From: Massilia phosphatilytica
Lineage (GTDB): Bacteria; Pseudomonadota; Gammaproteobacteria; Burkholderiales; Burkholderiaceae_D
Direction of reading: 5' to 3'
Assembly: GCF_002968015.1 (NCBI RefSeq)
Contig: NZ_PUIP01000003.1
Span: 124,001 to 188,000, forward strand
DNA length: 64,000 nt
The position numbers and the translations under genes were made by a program. Below are positions 8,143-17,622 of this stretch, piece after piece (the first letter of the stretch is position 1; the number at the start of each line of letters is the position of its first letter). The notes beneath the pieces are model-generated. The model did not search any database and was not told where the DNA came from. It worked only from the letters and a program-made list of their open reading frames with translations.

Positions 8143-8712
8143 GAAGTGATATCGAGAGTAAGTAAGTCGAGGCCGTGCTGATGGCCACCACGCCACCGCA
8201 CGAGCCATCATCGTAACGCGCCGCCGCACGCCGGGCCCATCATTTATTCGCCATTTGCTATCGGTTTTTGATATAGGCGCGGCCGGCGTGGCGGCCCCGT
8301 CATGCCCCTTTCCCGGCACCGGCGCCGCCCGGTGTACAATCCCTTGTTCCAGGAGCACCTGCACGGCCGCAATCCGCGCCGCTGCCGGGTTCCGGATACC
8401 GATCGTGCATCGACAACGAGCTGACATGGCCACCACCGGGACACCACAACGCCGCCACGCGGACCGCGACCGCAGCGCCCGACGCGCGCGGATGGCCGTT
8501 GGCGTGTTCCCGTCGACGCAATCCCCGACGGCGCCGCCGCCCGGCCACAAGCCGGCGCGCCCGACGCCTACAAGCCGCACGCATGCCGCCCCGCCACACG
8601 GGAGCGCAGCGGGTTGCATTCGTACTGCCCTGCCCGGCCTGCCGCCGTCCCCGCCAGGATGACCGCGCACCACGCCCAGGCTACCACCTCAACTTCCAAG
8701 ATCCAGAACAAC

Positions 8713-10182
8713 ATGCAGACCCACTCGACAGAAGCAGACAACGGCCTCCCCCTCGACATGATCATCTTCGGCGGCATGGGCGACCTTGCCATGCGCAAGC
8801 TGCTGCCGGCCCTGTACATGGCCTTCCTGCACGGCAATCTGCCGCCGACGACGCGCATCCTGTCCACCGGCCGCCAGGACTTCACCCGCGAAGCCTACCT
8901 CGCCCACATCGAAGCGAATTCGCGCTCGTTCATCGCCGCGAGCAACTTCAACGAAAAGACCTGGGACGGCTTCCTCAAACTGCTCGAGTACGTGCGCCTG
9001 GACGTGCAGGCCGCGCCGGACTTTTCGGCCCTCGCGCAGGCGTCGCGCGCCGGTGCCCAGCGCGTGTTCTACCTGTCGACGGCACCGTCGCTGTTCACGA
9101 CCATCTGCGACAAGCTCGCCGCGAGCAACCTCGTCGACGCCAATGCCCGCGTCGTGCTGGAAAAGCCGCTGGGCACGGACCTCGCGTCCGCGATCGCCAT
9201 CAACGAAGACGTGGGCCGCCACTTCGCCGAATCGCAGATCTACCGCATCGACCACTACCTGGGCAAGGAAACCGTGCAGAACCTGATGGTGCTGCGCTTC
9301 GGTAACTCGATCCTGGAACCGCTGTGGCGCGCGCCGAACATTTCCAGCGTGCAGATCACCGTGGCCGAGGAAGTCGGCGTCGGCAGCCGCGCCGGCTTCT
9401 ACGACGGCGCCGGCGCGATGCGTGACATGGTCCAGAACCACCTGCTGCAACTGCTGTGCATCGTCGCGATGGAACCGCCGACCTCGTTGTCGCCGGACGC
9501 CGTGCGCGACGAAAAGCTGAAGGTCCTGCGCTCGCTGCGCCGCCTGTCGCTCGCCGACATCGCGCGCGACACGATCCGCGGCCAGTACATCCACGGCGTC
9601 TCCGGCAACCAGGAAGTGCCCGGCTACCACGAAGAGAAGAACGTCCCGCAGGACAGCAAGACGGAAACCTTCGTCGCCCTGCGTGCCTTCATCGACACGT
9701 GGCGCTGGTCCAAGGTGCCGTTCTACCTGCGCACCGGCAAGCGCATGGCGCGCCGCTCGTCGAAGATCGTCGTCGAATTCGCCAACCCGCCGTTCCCCCT
9801 GTTCCCGCAGACCCCCGGCGCCGTCGCCAACCGTCTCGTCATCGAACTGCAGCCGGAAGAAGCGATCAAGCTGCAGCTCATGGCCAAGCAGCCCGGCAGC
9901 GGCATGGAGATGCAGCAGGTCGCGCTGAACCTCGACCTGCAGTCCGCGTTCCAGCAGCGCCGCGCCGAAGCGTACGAGCGCCTGCTGATCGACGTCGTGC
10001 GCGGCCGCCTCACCCACTTCATGCGCCGCGACGAGCTGGAAGCGGCGTGGCAATGGGCCGACCCGATCATCGAAGGCTGGCAGACGCTGGACGAGAAGCC
10101 GCATCCGTACGCGGCCGGCTCGTGGGGTCCGGCGGAATCGTTCGCGCTGCTCGCGCGCGACGGCCACAGCTGGGTCGAGTAA
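8713..10182 (+). CDS. zwf: Glucose-6-phosphate 1-dehydrogenase
   Basis: 489 residues from the chosen ATG at 8713 (in-frame alternatives at 8659 and 8614), matching the family's usual length of about 490. It oxidises glucose 6-phosphate to 6-phosphogluconolactone, feeding the Entner-Doudoroff and pentose-phosphate routes. The N-terminal nucleotide-binding loop reads IIFGGMGDLAMRKL (usually GASGDLA). The active-site signature RIDHYLGKE is at residues 178-186, and VVLEKPLGTDL, GRAGFYDGAGAMRDMVQNHLL-like and WSKVPFYLRTGKRM segments are present. There is no obvious strong SD at any candidate start. The upstream LacI-type regulator may control it. Confidence 0.95.
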   Translation: MQTHSTEADNGLPLDMIIFGGMGDLAMRKLLPALYMAFLHGNLPPTTRILSTGRQDFTREAYLAHIEANSRSFIAASNFNEKTWDGFLKLLEYVRLDVQAAPDFSALAQASRAGAQRVFYLSTAPSLFTTICDKLAASNLVDANARVVLEKPLGTDLASAIAINEDVGRHFAESQIYRIDHYLGKETVQNLMVLRFGNSILEPLWRAPNISSVQITVAEEVGVGSRAGFYDGAGAMRDMVQNHLLQLLCIVAMEPPTSLSPDAVRDEKLKVLRSLRRLSLADIARDTIRGQYIHGVSGNQEVPGYHEEKNVPQDSKTETFVALRAFIDTWRWSKVPFYLRTGKRMARRSSKIVVEFANPPFPLFPQTPGAVANRLVIELQPEEAIKLQLMAKQPGSGMEMQQVALNLDLQSAFQQRRAEAYERLLIDVVRGRLTHFMRRDELEAAWQWADPIIEGWQTLDEKPHPYAAGSWGPAESFALLARDGHSWVE

Positions 10183-10189
10183 GCCGCAA

Positions 10190-10220
10190 GGGGCGCGCCC
10201 CGTGCGCCGCCCCCTGTTTT
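10190..10220 (+). terminator. Possible zwf terminator
   Basis: GGGGCG (10190-10195) pairs with CGCCCC (10208-10213), 8 nt after the zwf stop, followed by CTGTTTT. The stem is short and the T-run only four, so it is moderate at best. Confidence 0.45.
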
Positions 10221-10221
10221 A

Positions 10222-10253
10222 ATCGTGCACAATAGCCAGCTGGCATCGTGCAC
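10222..10253. repeat. Nested palindrome flanked by ATCGTGCAC direct repeats
   Basis: ATCGTGCAC occurs at 10222-10230 and 10245-10253. Between them lies the perfect 10-bp palindrome GCCAGCTGGC (10235-10244), and GTGCAC is itself palindromic. The near-symmetric layout upstream of the 10369 gene could be a regulator site. Confidence 0.4.
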
Positions 10254-10368
10254 GTTTCCAGTTTAGCGCTCCGCAAACGCGCGTGACTTTCCAGTAATAC
10301 GCGATTGGAGCCGGCGGGTTGGTGGCGTAGAGTGCGATGTCTTCCACTCTGACCTCGGACGAATCGAC

Positions 10369-11478
10369 ATGCAGGCAAGCAACTGGAACACCGCGATGGG
10401 CGCGCTCGGTGCGCAGGCCCTCAAGAACATGGACCGCAGCCGCAAGGCGCGCGGCGACATGCTGGACCGCGTGGGCTACGGCCCGCAGCAGACCCCGTCG
10501 ACGGTCCTCCACACGGAACCCGGCCTGAACGTGCGCCGCTACGGCGCGCCGGCCGACATCGCCGCGAACGGCGGCCCGGCCGTGCTGATCGTCCCGGCGC
10601 CCATCAAGCGCCCCTACATCTGGGACCTCGCGCCCGAGATCAGCGTCGTGCGGCGCTTCCTGGAGCGCGGCTACCGCGTCTACCTGGCCGAATGGCTCGC
10701 GCTGCCGGACACGCATGACCACTTCGGCCTGGACGACTATGGCGACCACCTGCTGGCCGCCTGCCGTCGCGCCATCGCGGCCGACGGCGGGCCGGACCAG
10801 GTCGTCGTCGCCGGCCACTCGCTGGGCGGCATCCTCGCCGCCATCCACAGCTGCCTGCATCCGGATGCGGTGCGCGCGACGATCCTGCTGGAATCGCCGC
10901 TGCACTTCACGCCGGCATCCAGCTGCTTCGCGCGCCTGATCGACGCGACGCCGCACGCGCGCCCGATCGCGGACACGTTCCGCCAGGTGCCTGGCGTCTT
11001 CCTCAACATGATGAGCGCGATGGCTGAGCCGCAGGCATTCCAGTGGGAGCGCTGGACGGATCGCATGCTGTCGATGACGGACCCGCAGGCCCTCGTCACG
11101 CACATGCGCGTGGAACGCTGGACGCACGACGAATTCCCGCTGCCGGGCCGGCTGTTCACGGAGATCGTCGAGTCCTTGTACCGGCACGATGCTCTCATGC
11201 AAGGCAACCTCGCGCTCGGCAACCGCACGATCGGCCCGCGCGACCTCACGTCGCCGCTGCTGTCCGTCGTGGATTCGCGCAGCAAGCTGATTCCGCCGGA
11301 AGCGCTGGTGCCGTTCCACGAGGCGACATCGAGCCCGCGCAAGAAACTCCTGCACTACGAAGGCGACGTGGGCGTCAACCTGCAGCACGTCGGCGTGCTC
11401 GTGGGGCGGAGCGCGCATGCGCGGATCTGGCCGCAGATCTTCGACTGGCTCGACGGGAGGGACGTTCCCGCCGCCTGA
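10369..11478 (+). CDS. PhaC-like alpha/beta hydrolase with a serine nucleophile
   Basis: 369 residues with the polyhydroxyalkanoate synthase/depolymerase-type fold: VLIVPAPIKRPYIWDLAPEISVVRRFLERGYRVYLAEW (about 72-109) and the C-terminal HVGVLVG block. A likely triad is Ser151 in GHSLGG, Asp302 (SVVDSRSKLIP) and His340 (LQHVGVLVG). True PHA synthases carry cysteine in the lipase box (GxCxG), so this is more likely a depolymerase or esterase than a polymerase. No phasin or phaAB genes are nearby. A nested palindrome lies 115 bp upstream. It ends 9 bp before the convergent vanB. Confidence 0.75.
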   Translation: MQASNWNTAMGALGAQALKNMDRSRKARGDMLDRVGYGPQQTPSTVLHTEPGLNVRRYGAPADIAANGGPAVLIVPAPIKRPYIWDLAPEISVVRRFLERGYRVYLAEWLALPDTHDHFGLDDYGDHLLAACRRAIAADGGPDQVVVAGHSLGGILAAIHSCLHPDAVRATILLESPLHFTPASSCFARLIDATPHARPIADTFRQVPGVFLNMMSAMAEPQAFQWERWTDRMLSMTDPQALVTHMRVERWTHDEFPLPGRLFTEIVESLYRHDALMQGNLALGNRTIGPRDLTSPLLSVVDSRSKLIPPEALVPFHEATSSPRKKLLHYEGDVGVNLQHVGVLVGRSAHARIWPQIFDWLDGRDVPAA

Positions 11479-11487
11479 TCGCTGCCG

Positions 11488-12444
11488 CTAGAGGTCCAGG
11501 ACCAGCAGCGGCGTCCGCGCCCGCGAGCAGCATGGCGCGAACTGGTCGTTGGCCGCCCGCTCCTCGTCGGTCAGGTACAGGTCGCGGTGGTCCGGCTCAC
11601 CCGCCAGTACCCGCGTCAGGCAGGTGCCGCAGACACCCTCCTCGCAGGAATACGGGATGGCCACGCCCTGCTCGGCCAGCACCTTGAGCACCGTCCGGCC
11701 CGCGGGGATCGTCACGATCTTGCCGCTCGACGCCAGCTGCACGTCGAACGGCCGATCGTCGCCGGTGTCGGCGGCAGCCGCGCCGAAGTATTCCACGTGC
11801 AGCTGCGCCGCCGCCCAGCCGCGCGCCCGTGCGCTGTCCAGCACGTGGTCGATGAAGCCCTGCGGGCCGCACACGTAGAGATGCGTGCCGGACGCCGGCG
11901 CCGCCAGCAGCGCGGCCAGGTCGAGCCGCTGGTCTTGCGCGCCGCTGTCGTAATGCATCCGGACCCGGGCCGCGAACCTGGCGGCGCCGAGGCGTTCCGC
12001 GAACGCGGCGCGCTCCGGTGCACGCGCGCAGTAGTGCATCTCGAACGCCGCGTCGCTGTCCGCCAGCGTCTCGGCCATGGCCAGGATCGGCGTCACGCCG
12101 ATCCCGCCGGCCAGCAGCAGCGTACGCTCTGCGTCGACCAGTGGAAAATGGTTTTTCGGTGCGCCGATGGTCAAGACCGAGCCCGCGTCGACGTCGTCAT
12201 GCATGGCTTGCGAGCCGCCGCGCGACGCGGCGTCGCGCAGCACGGCGATGACGTAGCGGTGCGTTTCGCCGGGCGCGTTGCACAGCGAATACTGGCGCAC
12301 CAGGCCGTTCGGCAGGTGGACGTCGATATGGGCACCGGCCGCGAACGGCGGCAGCGCGGCGCCGTCGGCGCGCACCAGTTCGTAGCTGCAGATGCCTTCC
12401 GCTTCCCGGGTCTTGCGCGCGACGCGCACGGCAAAGGTGCTCAT
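11488..12444 (-). CDS. vanB: Vanillate O-demethylase reductase subunit
   Basis: 318 residues from the ATG at 12444, which overlaps the vanA stop (ATGA). The FNR-like module has RQYSLCN (FMN/FAD-binding) near residue 50, LLLAGGIGVTPILAM near 105 and YVCGPQGFIDHVL near 190. The C-terminal plant-type [2Fe-2S] ferredoxin has CEEGVCGTCLTRV and a fourth cysteine in FAPCC. It passes electrons from NAD(P)H to the VanA oxygenase. The open frame continues far upstream through vanA, but homology supports only this start. Confidence 0.93.
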   Translation of the reverse strand: MSTFAVRVARKTREAEGICSYELVRADGAALPPFAAGAHIDVHLPNGLVRQYSLCNAPGETHRYVIAVLRDAASRGGSQAMHDDVDAGSVLTIGAPKNHFPLVDAERTLLLAGGIGVTPILAMAETLADSDAAFEMHYCARAPERAAFAERLGAARFAARVRMHYDSGAQDQRLDLAALLAAPASGTHLYVCGPQGFIDHVLDSARARGWAAAQLHVEYFGAAAADTGDDRPFDVQLASSGKIVTIPAGRTVLKVLAEQGVAIPYSCEEGVCGTCLTRVLAGEPDHRDLYLTDEERAANDQFAPCCSRARTPLLVLDL

Positions 12445-13484
12445 GCCGCGGCCTCCACGGCACTCTCGCGCGCCAGCCAGGCGTCGATGATGCGGCGCGA
12501 TTGCACGCCGCCCGCGTCGATGTTGAGCATCAGGAGCTTGCGCTCCGGATGGCGCAGCAGGTTCTGCTGCTGCAGTTCGAGCATGGCGCGGTCTTCGCCG
12601 AAGATCCTGCCCTGTCCCTCGCGGATGGTCCGGGTCAGCGCCTCGTCCTGCGGCCTGAAATTGCGCGCCATGCCCCAGAAGTACCAGTGCGACGTTTCCG
12701 TTTCCGGCGTGATGAAGTCGACCACGATGGACGATGCCTTGTGCGCCGGGTCGGCATGGTAGCCGCCCTTGCCGGCATGGGCGACGCCGACCTCGATCAT
12801 CACGTGGCTCGGCGCGTTGAAGCGGCAGATCTGCCAGCGGTCGACCGGTACGTCGTCCGCGAGACCGTTGCCGCGCAAGGCGGCCTGCCAGAACGGCGGC
12901 GGCATGATGTTCTCCATGAAGCGGCTCGTCACCACCTGTTCGCCCTCGACCTTCGTCGTGACGGGCGCCTCGTCGATTTCCTTCTGGCCGATGCTGGAGG
13001 CATGCACATACGTCTCGTGTGTCAGGTCCATCAGGTTGTCGATCATGAGGCGGTAATCGCAGCCGATGTGATACAGCCCGCCACCGTAGGCCCACTCCGG
13101 ATCGTCCGCCCACTCGAGATGATGGATCGCGGCCGGATCGGCCAGCGCCCTGTCCCCCGGCCAGACCCAGATGAAGCCGTAGCGCTCCTCGACCGCATAG
13201 CTGCGGATGCAGGGAAAGCCGCGCACGCGCTGGCCCGGCATGCTCACGGCCTTGCCGTCGCAGCCCATCTGCAGGCCGTGGTAGCCGCACACCAGGTGAC
13301 CGTCGCGCAGGAAACCCAGCGACAGCGGCGCGCCCCGGTGGGGGCAAAAGTCTTCGACTGCGGCGACCTTGCCCTGCTCGCCACGGTAAAACACGATTTT
13401 TTCGCCGCAGATCTGGCGGCCCAGGGGTTTGCCGTCGATTTCGTCGGGGGTGCAGGCCACATACCACGCATTCTTGGGGAACAT
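12441..13484 (-). CDS. vanA: Vanillate O-demethylase oxygenase subunit
   Basis: 347 residues, the usual VanA length. The Rieske centre is Cys47-x-His49 and Cys66-x2-His69 (CPHRG...CGYHG). The mononuclear iron site includes His156 and His161 in DLTHETYVH. It demethylates vanillate to protocatechuate plus formaldehyde, which feeds the pca genes in this window. The SD GAGGAGAC precedes the ATG. Translational coupling to vanB is indicated by the 4-bp overlap. A perfect palindrome 22 bp upstream of the start suggests repression by the divergent MarR protein. Confidence 0.95.
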   Translation of the reverse strand: MFPKNAWYVACTPDEIDGKPLGRQICGEKIVFYRGEQGKVAAVEDFCPHRGAPLSLGFLRDGHLVCGYHGLQMGCDGKAVSMPGQRVRGFPCIRSYAVEERYGFIWVWPGDRALADPAAIHHLEWADDPEWAYGGGLYHIGCDYRLMIDNLMDLTHETYVHASSIGQKEIDEAPVTTKVEGEQVVTSRFMENIMPPPFWQAALRGNGLADDVPVDRWQICRFNAPSHVMIEVGVAHAGKGGYHADPAHKASSIVVDFITPETETSHWYFWGMARNFRPQDEALTRTIREGQGRIFGEDRAMLELQQQNLLRHPERKLLMLNIDAGGVQSRRIIDAWLARESAVEAAA

Positions 13485-13506
13485 CGTCGTCTCCTCGTCG
13501 TTTAAT

Positions 13507-13522
13507 ATTCAGTGCACTGAAT
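13507..13522. promoter_or_regulatory. MarR-type operator between vanA and marR
   Basis: ATTCAGTGCACTGAAT is a perfect 16-bp palindrome located 23-38 bp before the vanA ATG and 86-101 bp before the marR ATG. It is the only strong palindrome in the intergenic region. Confidence 0.75.
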
Positions 13523-13608
13523 GTTGGAAAAGTATCGCGCGCATCGATGCCGAAGTAAACTGGTGTCCCGACTATTTCGATGGTGCGCCGCACCACAAGC
13601 AGCCTCAC

Positions 13609-14085
13609 ATGCCAAGCACGCTCGACCTGTACCAACACCCCGGCCACCTGCTGCGCCGGGCCCAGCAGATCTCGGTGTCGCTCTTCCATGACGAAATGGG
13701 AGGGGAACTGACGCCGGTCCAGTATGCGATCCTGAGCCGGCTGGCCGAGCATCCGGGCATCGACCAGGTCTCGCTGGCGGGACTGGCCGCCATCGACACG
13801 TCGACCGGCGCGACGGTCTGCGCCCGCCTCGAAGAAAAGGGACTATTGGAACGCAAGGTGATTCCGCACAACCGGCGCCAGCGTGCACTGACCATCACAC
13901 AAGCGGGCACGCGTCTGCTGGCCGCGCTGGAACCCGGCGCCCAGCGCCTGCGCGAGCGGCTGCTGGCCCCCCTGAGTGCCCGCGAACAGGACATGTTCAT
14001 GGACCTGCTGGCCAAGCTCGTCAACGGCAACAACGACCAGAGCCGTGCGCCGCTGGCACTGCCGCTCGCATCGGGCGATAGGTAA
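13609..14085 (+). CDS. MarR-family regulator of vanAB (putative)
   Basis: 158 residues from the ATG at 13609 (MPSTLDLYQHPGHLLRRAQQ). The winged helix is clear: LTPVQYAILSRLAEHPGIDQVSLAGLAAIDTSTG, then the wing RKVIPHNRRQRALTITQAG. It is divergent from vanAB with a perfect palindrome between them, so a vanillate- or protocatechuate-responsive repressor is likely. Well-known VanR proteins are GntR-family; this one is MarR-family, so the vanR symbol is not applied. The frame is open further upstream but lacks homology there. Confidence 0.85.
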   Translation: MPSTLDLYQHPGHLLRRAQQISVSLFHDEMGGELTPVQYAILSRLAEHPGIDQVSLAGLAAIDTSTGATVCARLEEKGLLERKVIPHNRRQRALTITQAGTRLLAALEPGAQRLRERLLAPLSAREQDMFMDLLAKLVNGNNDQSRAPLALPLASGDR

Positions 14086-14103
14086 GGTGACGCATCGTGG
14101 ACG

Positions 14104-14122
14104 GTGGGCACGGGGTGCCCAC
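14104..14122. repeat. GTGGGCAC hairpin repeat, copy 1
   Basis: GTGGGCAC-GGG-GTGCCCAC lies between the convergent marR and pcaF genes. The same hairpin core recurs at 25174-25192, so it belongs to an intergenic repeat family. It could also act as a bidirectional transcript end. Confidence 0.6.
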
Positions 14123-14143
14123 TCTACCTCACCACCGACGTGA

Positions 14144-15346
<1,203 letters not shown>

Positions 15347-15358
15347 ATTCGTTCTCCT

Positions 15359-16006
15359 TTATTCGGTGGGCGCCAGCAGCGGCGCGGCGGTCACGGCCTG
15401 CAGGTCGGCCAGGGTGAGGCCGGGGGCCATCTCGCGCACGCGCAGGCCCTCGGGCGTGACGTCCAGCACGGCCAGGTCGGTGTAGATGCGGCTGACACAG
15501 CCGATACCCGTCAGCGGATACGTGCAGCGCTCGACGATCTTGCTTTCTCCCGTCTTGGTCTGGTGTTCCATCATGACGAACACCTGCTTGGCGCCGATCG
15601 CGAGGTCCATCGCGCCGCCGACGGCGGGAATCGCGTCCGGCGCGCCCGTGTGCCAGTTGGCCAGGTCGCCCGTGTGCGACACCTGGAAGGCGCCCAGCAC
15701 GCAGATGTCCAGGTGGCCGCCGCGCATCATCGCGAACGAGTCCGCGTGGTGGAAATAGGCGCCGCCCGTCAGCAGGGTCACCGGCTGCTTGCCGGCGTTG
15801 ATCAGGTCCTCGTCTTCCTCGCCCGCGGCGGGCGCCGGGCCCATGCCCAGCAGGCCGTTCTCGCTGTGCAGGAAGATCTCCTTTTCGGACGGCAGGTAGT
15901 TGGCGACCTTCGTCGGCAGGCCGATGCCCAGATTGACATAGGCGCCTTCCGGAATGTCCTGCGCGACGCGGGCGGCCATCTGGTCGCGGGTGTATCGGGT
16001 ACTCAT
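15359..16006 (-). CDS. pcaJ: 3-oxoadipate CoA-transferase subunit B
   Basis: 215 residues. It carries the catalytic glutamate of class I CoA-transferases, Glu49 in FLHSENGLLGMG. The ATG at 16006 overlaps the pcaI stop by 4 bp, typical of coupled A/B subunits. With PcaI it transfers CoA from succinyl-CoA to 3-oxoadipate. The frame is open further upstream, but that part is pcaI sequence in another frame. Confidence 0.95.
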   Translation of the reverse strand: MSTRYTRDQMAARVAQDIPEGAYVNLGIGLPTKVANYLPSEKEIFLHSENGLLGMGPAPAAGEEDEDLINAGKQPVTLLTGGAYFHHADSFAMMRGGHLDICVLGAFQVSHTGDLANWHTGAPDAIPAVGGAMDLAIGAKQVFVMMEHQTKTGESKIVERCTYPLTGIGCVSRIYTDLAVLDVTPEGLRVREMAPGLTLADLQAVTAAPLLAPTE

Positions 16007-16668
16007 GCTGCCTCCTTGACGACGCGCTGGACGAAGATGCCGGGGGTGACGATCGCTTCCGGATCGAGCTCGCCGAGCGGCACGATCTCCGCAACCTGCG
16101 CGATGGTCGTCTTCGCGGCCATGGCCATGATCGGACCGAAGTTGCGCGCCGTCTTGCGGTACACGAGGTTGCCCCAGCGGTCGCCGTGCAGCGCCTTGAT
16201 CAGCGCGAAGTCCGCATGGATCGGCGTTTCGAACACATAGTTCTTGCCATTGATGACGCGAGTTTCCTTGCCCTCGGCCAGCAAGGTGCCGTAGCCGGTG
16301 GGCGAGAAAAAGCCGCCGATGCCGGCGCCGGCCGCGCGGATGCGTTCCGCGAGGTTGCCCTGCGGCGTCAGTTCCAGCTCGATCCCGCCGGCGCGGTACA
16401 GCGCGTCGAAATGCCAGGAATCGGACTGGCGCGGGAACGAGCACACGATCTTGCGCACGCGCTTTTCCTTGATGAGGGCGGCCAGGCCCGTGTCGCCGTT
16501 GCCGGCATTGTTGTTCACGATGGTCAGCTCGCGCGCGCCGTGGGCGATCAGCGCGTCGATGAGGGCGGACGGCATGCCGGCGTTGCCGAAGCCGCCGATC
16601 ATGACGGTGGCGCCGTCGTGGATGTCGGCCACGGCCCGCGCCAGCGAGTCACAGGTTTTGTCGATCAT
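16003..16668 (-). CDS. pcaI: 3-oxoadipate CoA-transferase subunit A
   Basis: 221 residues. The glycine-rich CoA-binding stretch GATVMIGGFGNAGMPSALIDAL (about 19-40) and NNNAGNGDTGLAAL are characteristic of subunit A. It is first in the pcaIJF operon; the leader holds a 15-bp box, reading GTTCGATAATCGCAC on the transcribed strand, that matches the PcaR site I recall from Pseudomonas. The divergent IclR gene encodes the likely regulator. Confidence 0.95.
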   Translation of the reverse strand: MIDKTCDSLARAVADIHDGATVMIGGFGNAGMPSALIDALIAHGARELTIVNNNAGNGDTGLAALIKEKRVRKIVCSFPRQSDSWHFDALYRAGGIELELTPQGNLAERIRAAGAGIGGFFSPTGYGTLLAEGKETRVINGKNYVFETPIHADFALIKALHGDRWGNLVYRKTARNFGPIMAMAAKTTIAQVAEIVPLGELDPEAIVTPGIFVQRVVKEAA

Positions 16669-16691
16669 GGGTTGTCACCTCGGTATTTGTT

Positions 16692-16725
16692 GTGCGATTA
16701 TCGAACATATGCTCGTCTACCGCAC
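16692..16725. promoter_or_regulatory. Two facing PcaR-type boxes in the pcaI/IclR intergenic region
   Basis: GTGCGATTATCGAAC at 16692-16706 is the complement of GTTCGATAATCGCAC, which I recall as the Pseudomonas PcaR-binding sequence. GCTCGTCTACCGCAC at 16711-16725 shares 10 of 15 positions with the same consensus in the opposite orientation. The TGTGCG half also occurs at the second IclR gene (47348-47368). Confidence 0.7.
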
Positions 16726-16800
16726 AAAAAGTGTACGCCCGGGCCGCATCGCCCGTCAAGCGCTTCCTGCCAACCAGTCACCATCGATTAGAATTCCGGC

Positions 16801-17616
16801 ATGTCATCCACTCCCTCGTCCCCAGCCGCCCCGCTCACCATTGCGGAAGAAATCGACGCGCTCGCCGATCCCGACTTCATGACGTCGCTCGCGCGCGGCC
16901 TTGCCGTGCTGCGTGCGTTCGCCGACACGCGCAAGCCGCAGACCATCGCCCAGATCAGCCAGCAGACAGGCATCCCGCGCGCGGCCGTGCGCCGCTGCCT
17001 GCACACGCTGCGGCAGCTCGGCTACGTCGACGCGGAGCTGAACAATTTCAGCCTCAGGCCGAAGGTACTGACGCTCGGGTATTCGTACCTGTCGTCGACG
17101 CCGCTGACGGCCGCCGCGCAGCCGTGCCTGAACGCCGTCAGCAAGGCGCTGGGCGAATCGAGCTCGCTCGCCGTGCTGGAGGAAGACCAGGTGCTGTACG
17201 TGGCGCGCGCGGCGACGTCGCGCGTGATGTCGGTGTCGCTGGCCGCCGGCAGCCGCCTGCCCGCGTATTGCAGTTCGCTGGGCCGCGTGCTGCTGGCGCA
17301 CCTGCCGCAGGACGAGCTCGACGCCTACTTCGCGCGCACGACCCTGACGCCCATGACGGAGCGCACGGAAACCGACCCGGACAAGCTGCGCGCGATCCTG
17401 GCGCAGGTGCGGCGTGACGGCTATGCCGTCAACAACGAGGAACTGGAACTGGGATTGCGTTCGATCGCCGTGCCCGTGCGTGGCGCATCGGGCCGGGTGC
17501 TGGCGGCGCTGAACGTGGGCGCGCACGCGGCGCGCGTGACGCCGGAGCGCATGGTGGAGGAGTTCCTGCCGGTGCTGCGCCAGGGCGCGCAGGAACTCGC
17601 GATGCTCTTGCCCTGA
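16801..17616 (+). CDS. pcaR: IclR-family regulator of the pca genes
   Basis: 271 residues. An N-terminal winged helix (SLARGLAVLRAFADTRKPQTIAQISQQTGIPRAAVRRCLHTL, about 29-71) is followed by the IclR effector domain (VLEEDQVLYVARAATSRVMSVSLAAGSRLPAYCSSLGRVLL and YAVNNEELELGLRSIAVPV). Length, LPAYCSSLGRVLLA and divergence from pcaIJF fit the PcaR/PcaU/PobR branch, which responds to protocatechuate or beta-ketoadipate. Two facing boxes lie in the 132-bp divergent region. It is convergent with the ABM gene, 6 bp away. Confidence 0.9.
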   Translation: MSSTPSSPAAPLTIAEEIDALADPDFMTSLARGLAVLRAFADTRKPQTIAQISQQTGIPRAAVRRCLHTLRQLGYVDAELNNFSLRPKVLTLGYSYLSSTPLTAAAQPCLNAVSKALGESSSLAVLEEDQVLYVARAATSRVMSVSLAAGSRLPAYCSSLGRVLLAHLPQDELDAYFARTTLTPMTERTETDPDKLRAILAQVRRDGYAVNNEELELGLRSIAVPVRGASGRVLAALNVGAHAARVTPERMVEEFLPVLRQGAQELAMLLP

Positions 17617-17622
17617 AGGGTG

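Larger units (their letters stand above)
7941..8712. other. 772-bp intergenic region between the LacI gene and zwf
   Basis: No supported protein gene. It holds the REP-like element (7943-8087), a leftward intrinsic terminator (8122-8142) with no leftward gene to serve, a short AT-rich patch at about 8240-8275 and a TACAAT (8335-8340) that could be a -10 for zwf but has no good -35. The frames running through it look like high-GC noise. Confidence 0.6.

Noticed and set aside
8335-8340. TACAAT as the zwf promoter -10
   Set aside because: No acceptable -35 at 16-18 bp and about 370 nt from the start codon; left as a remark only.
12441-13752. Upstream extension of the vanB frame to 754 codons
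   Set aside because: The extra part is vanA read in another frame; the ATGA-coupled ATG at 12444 begins the recognisable reductase.
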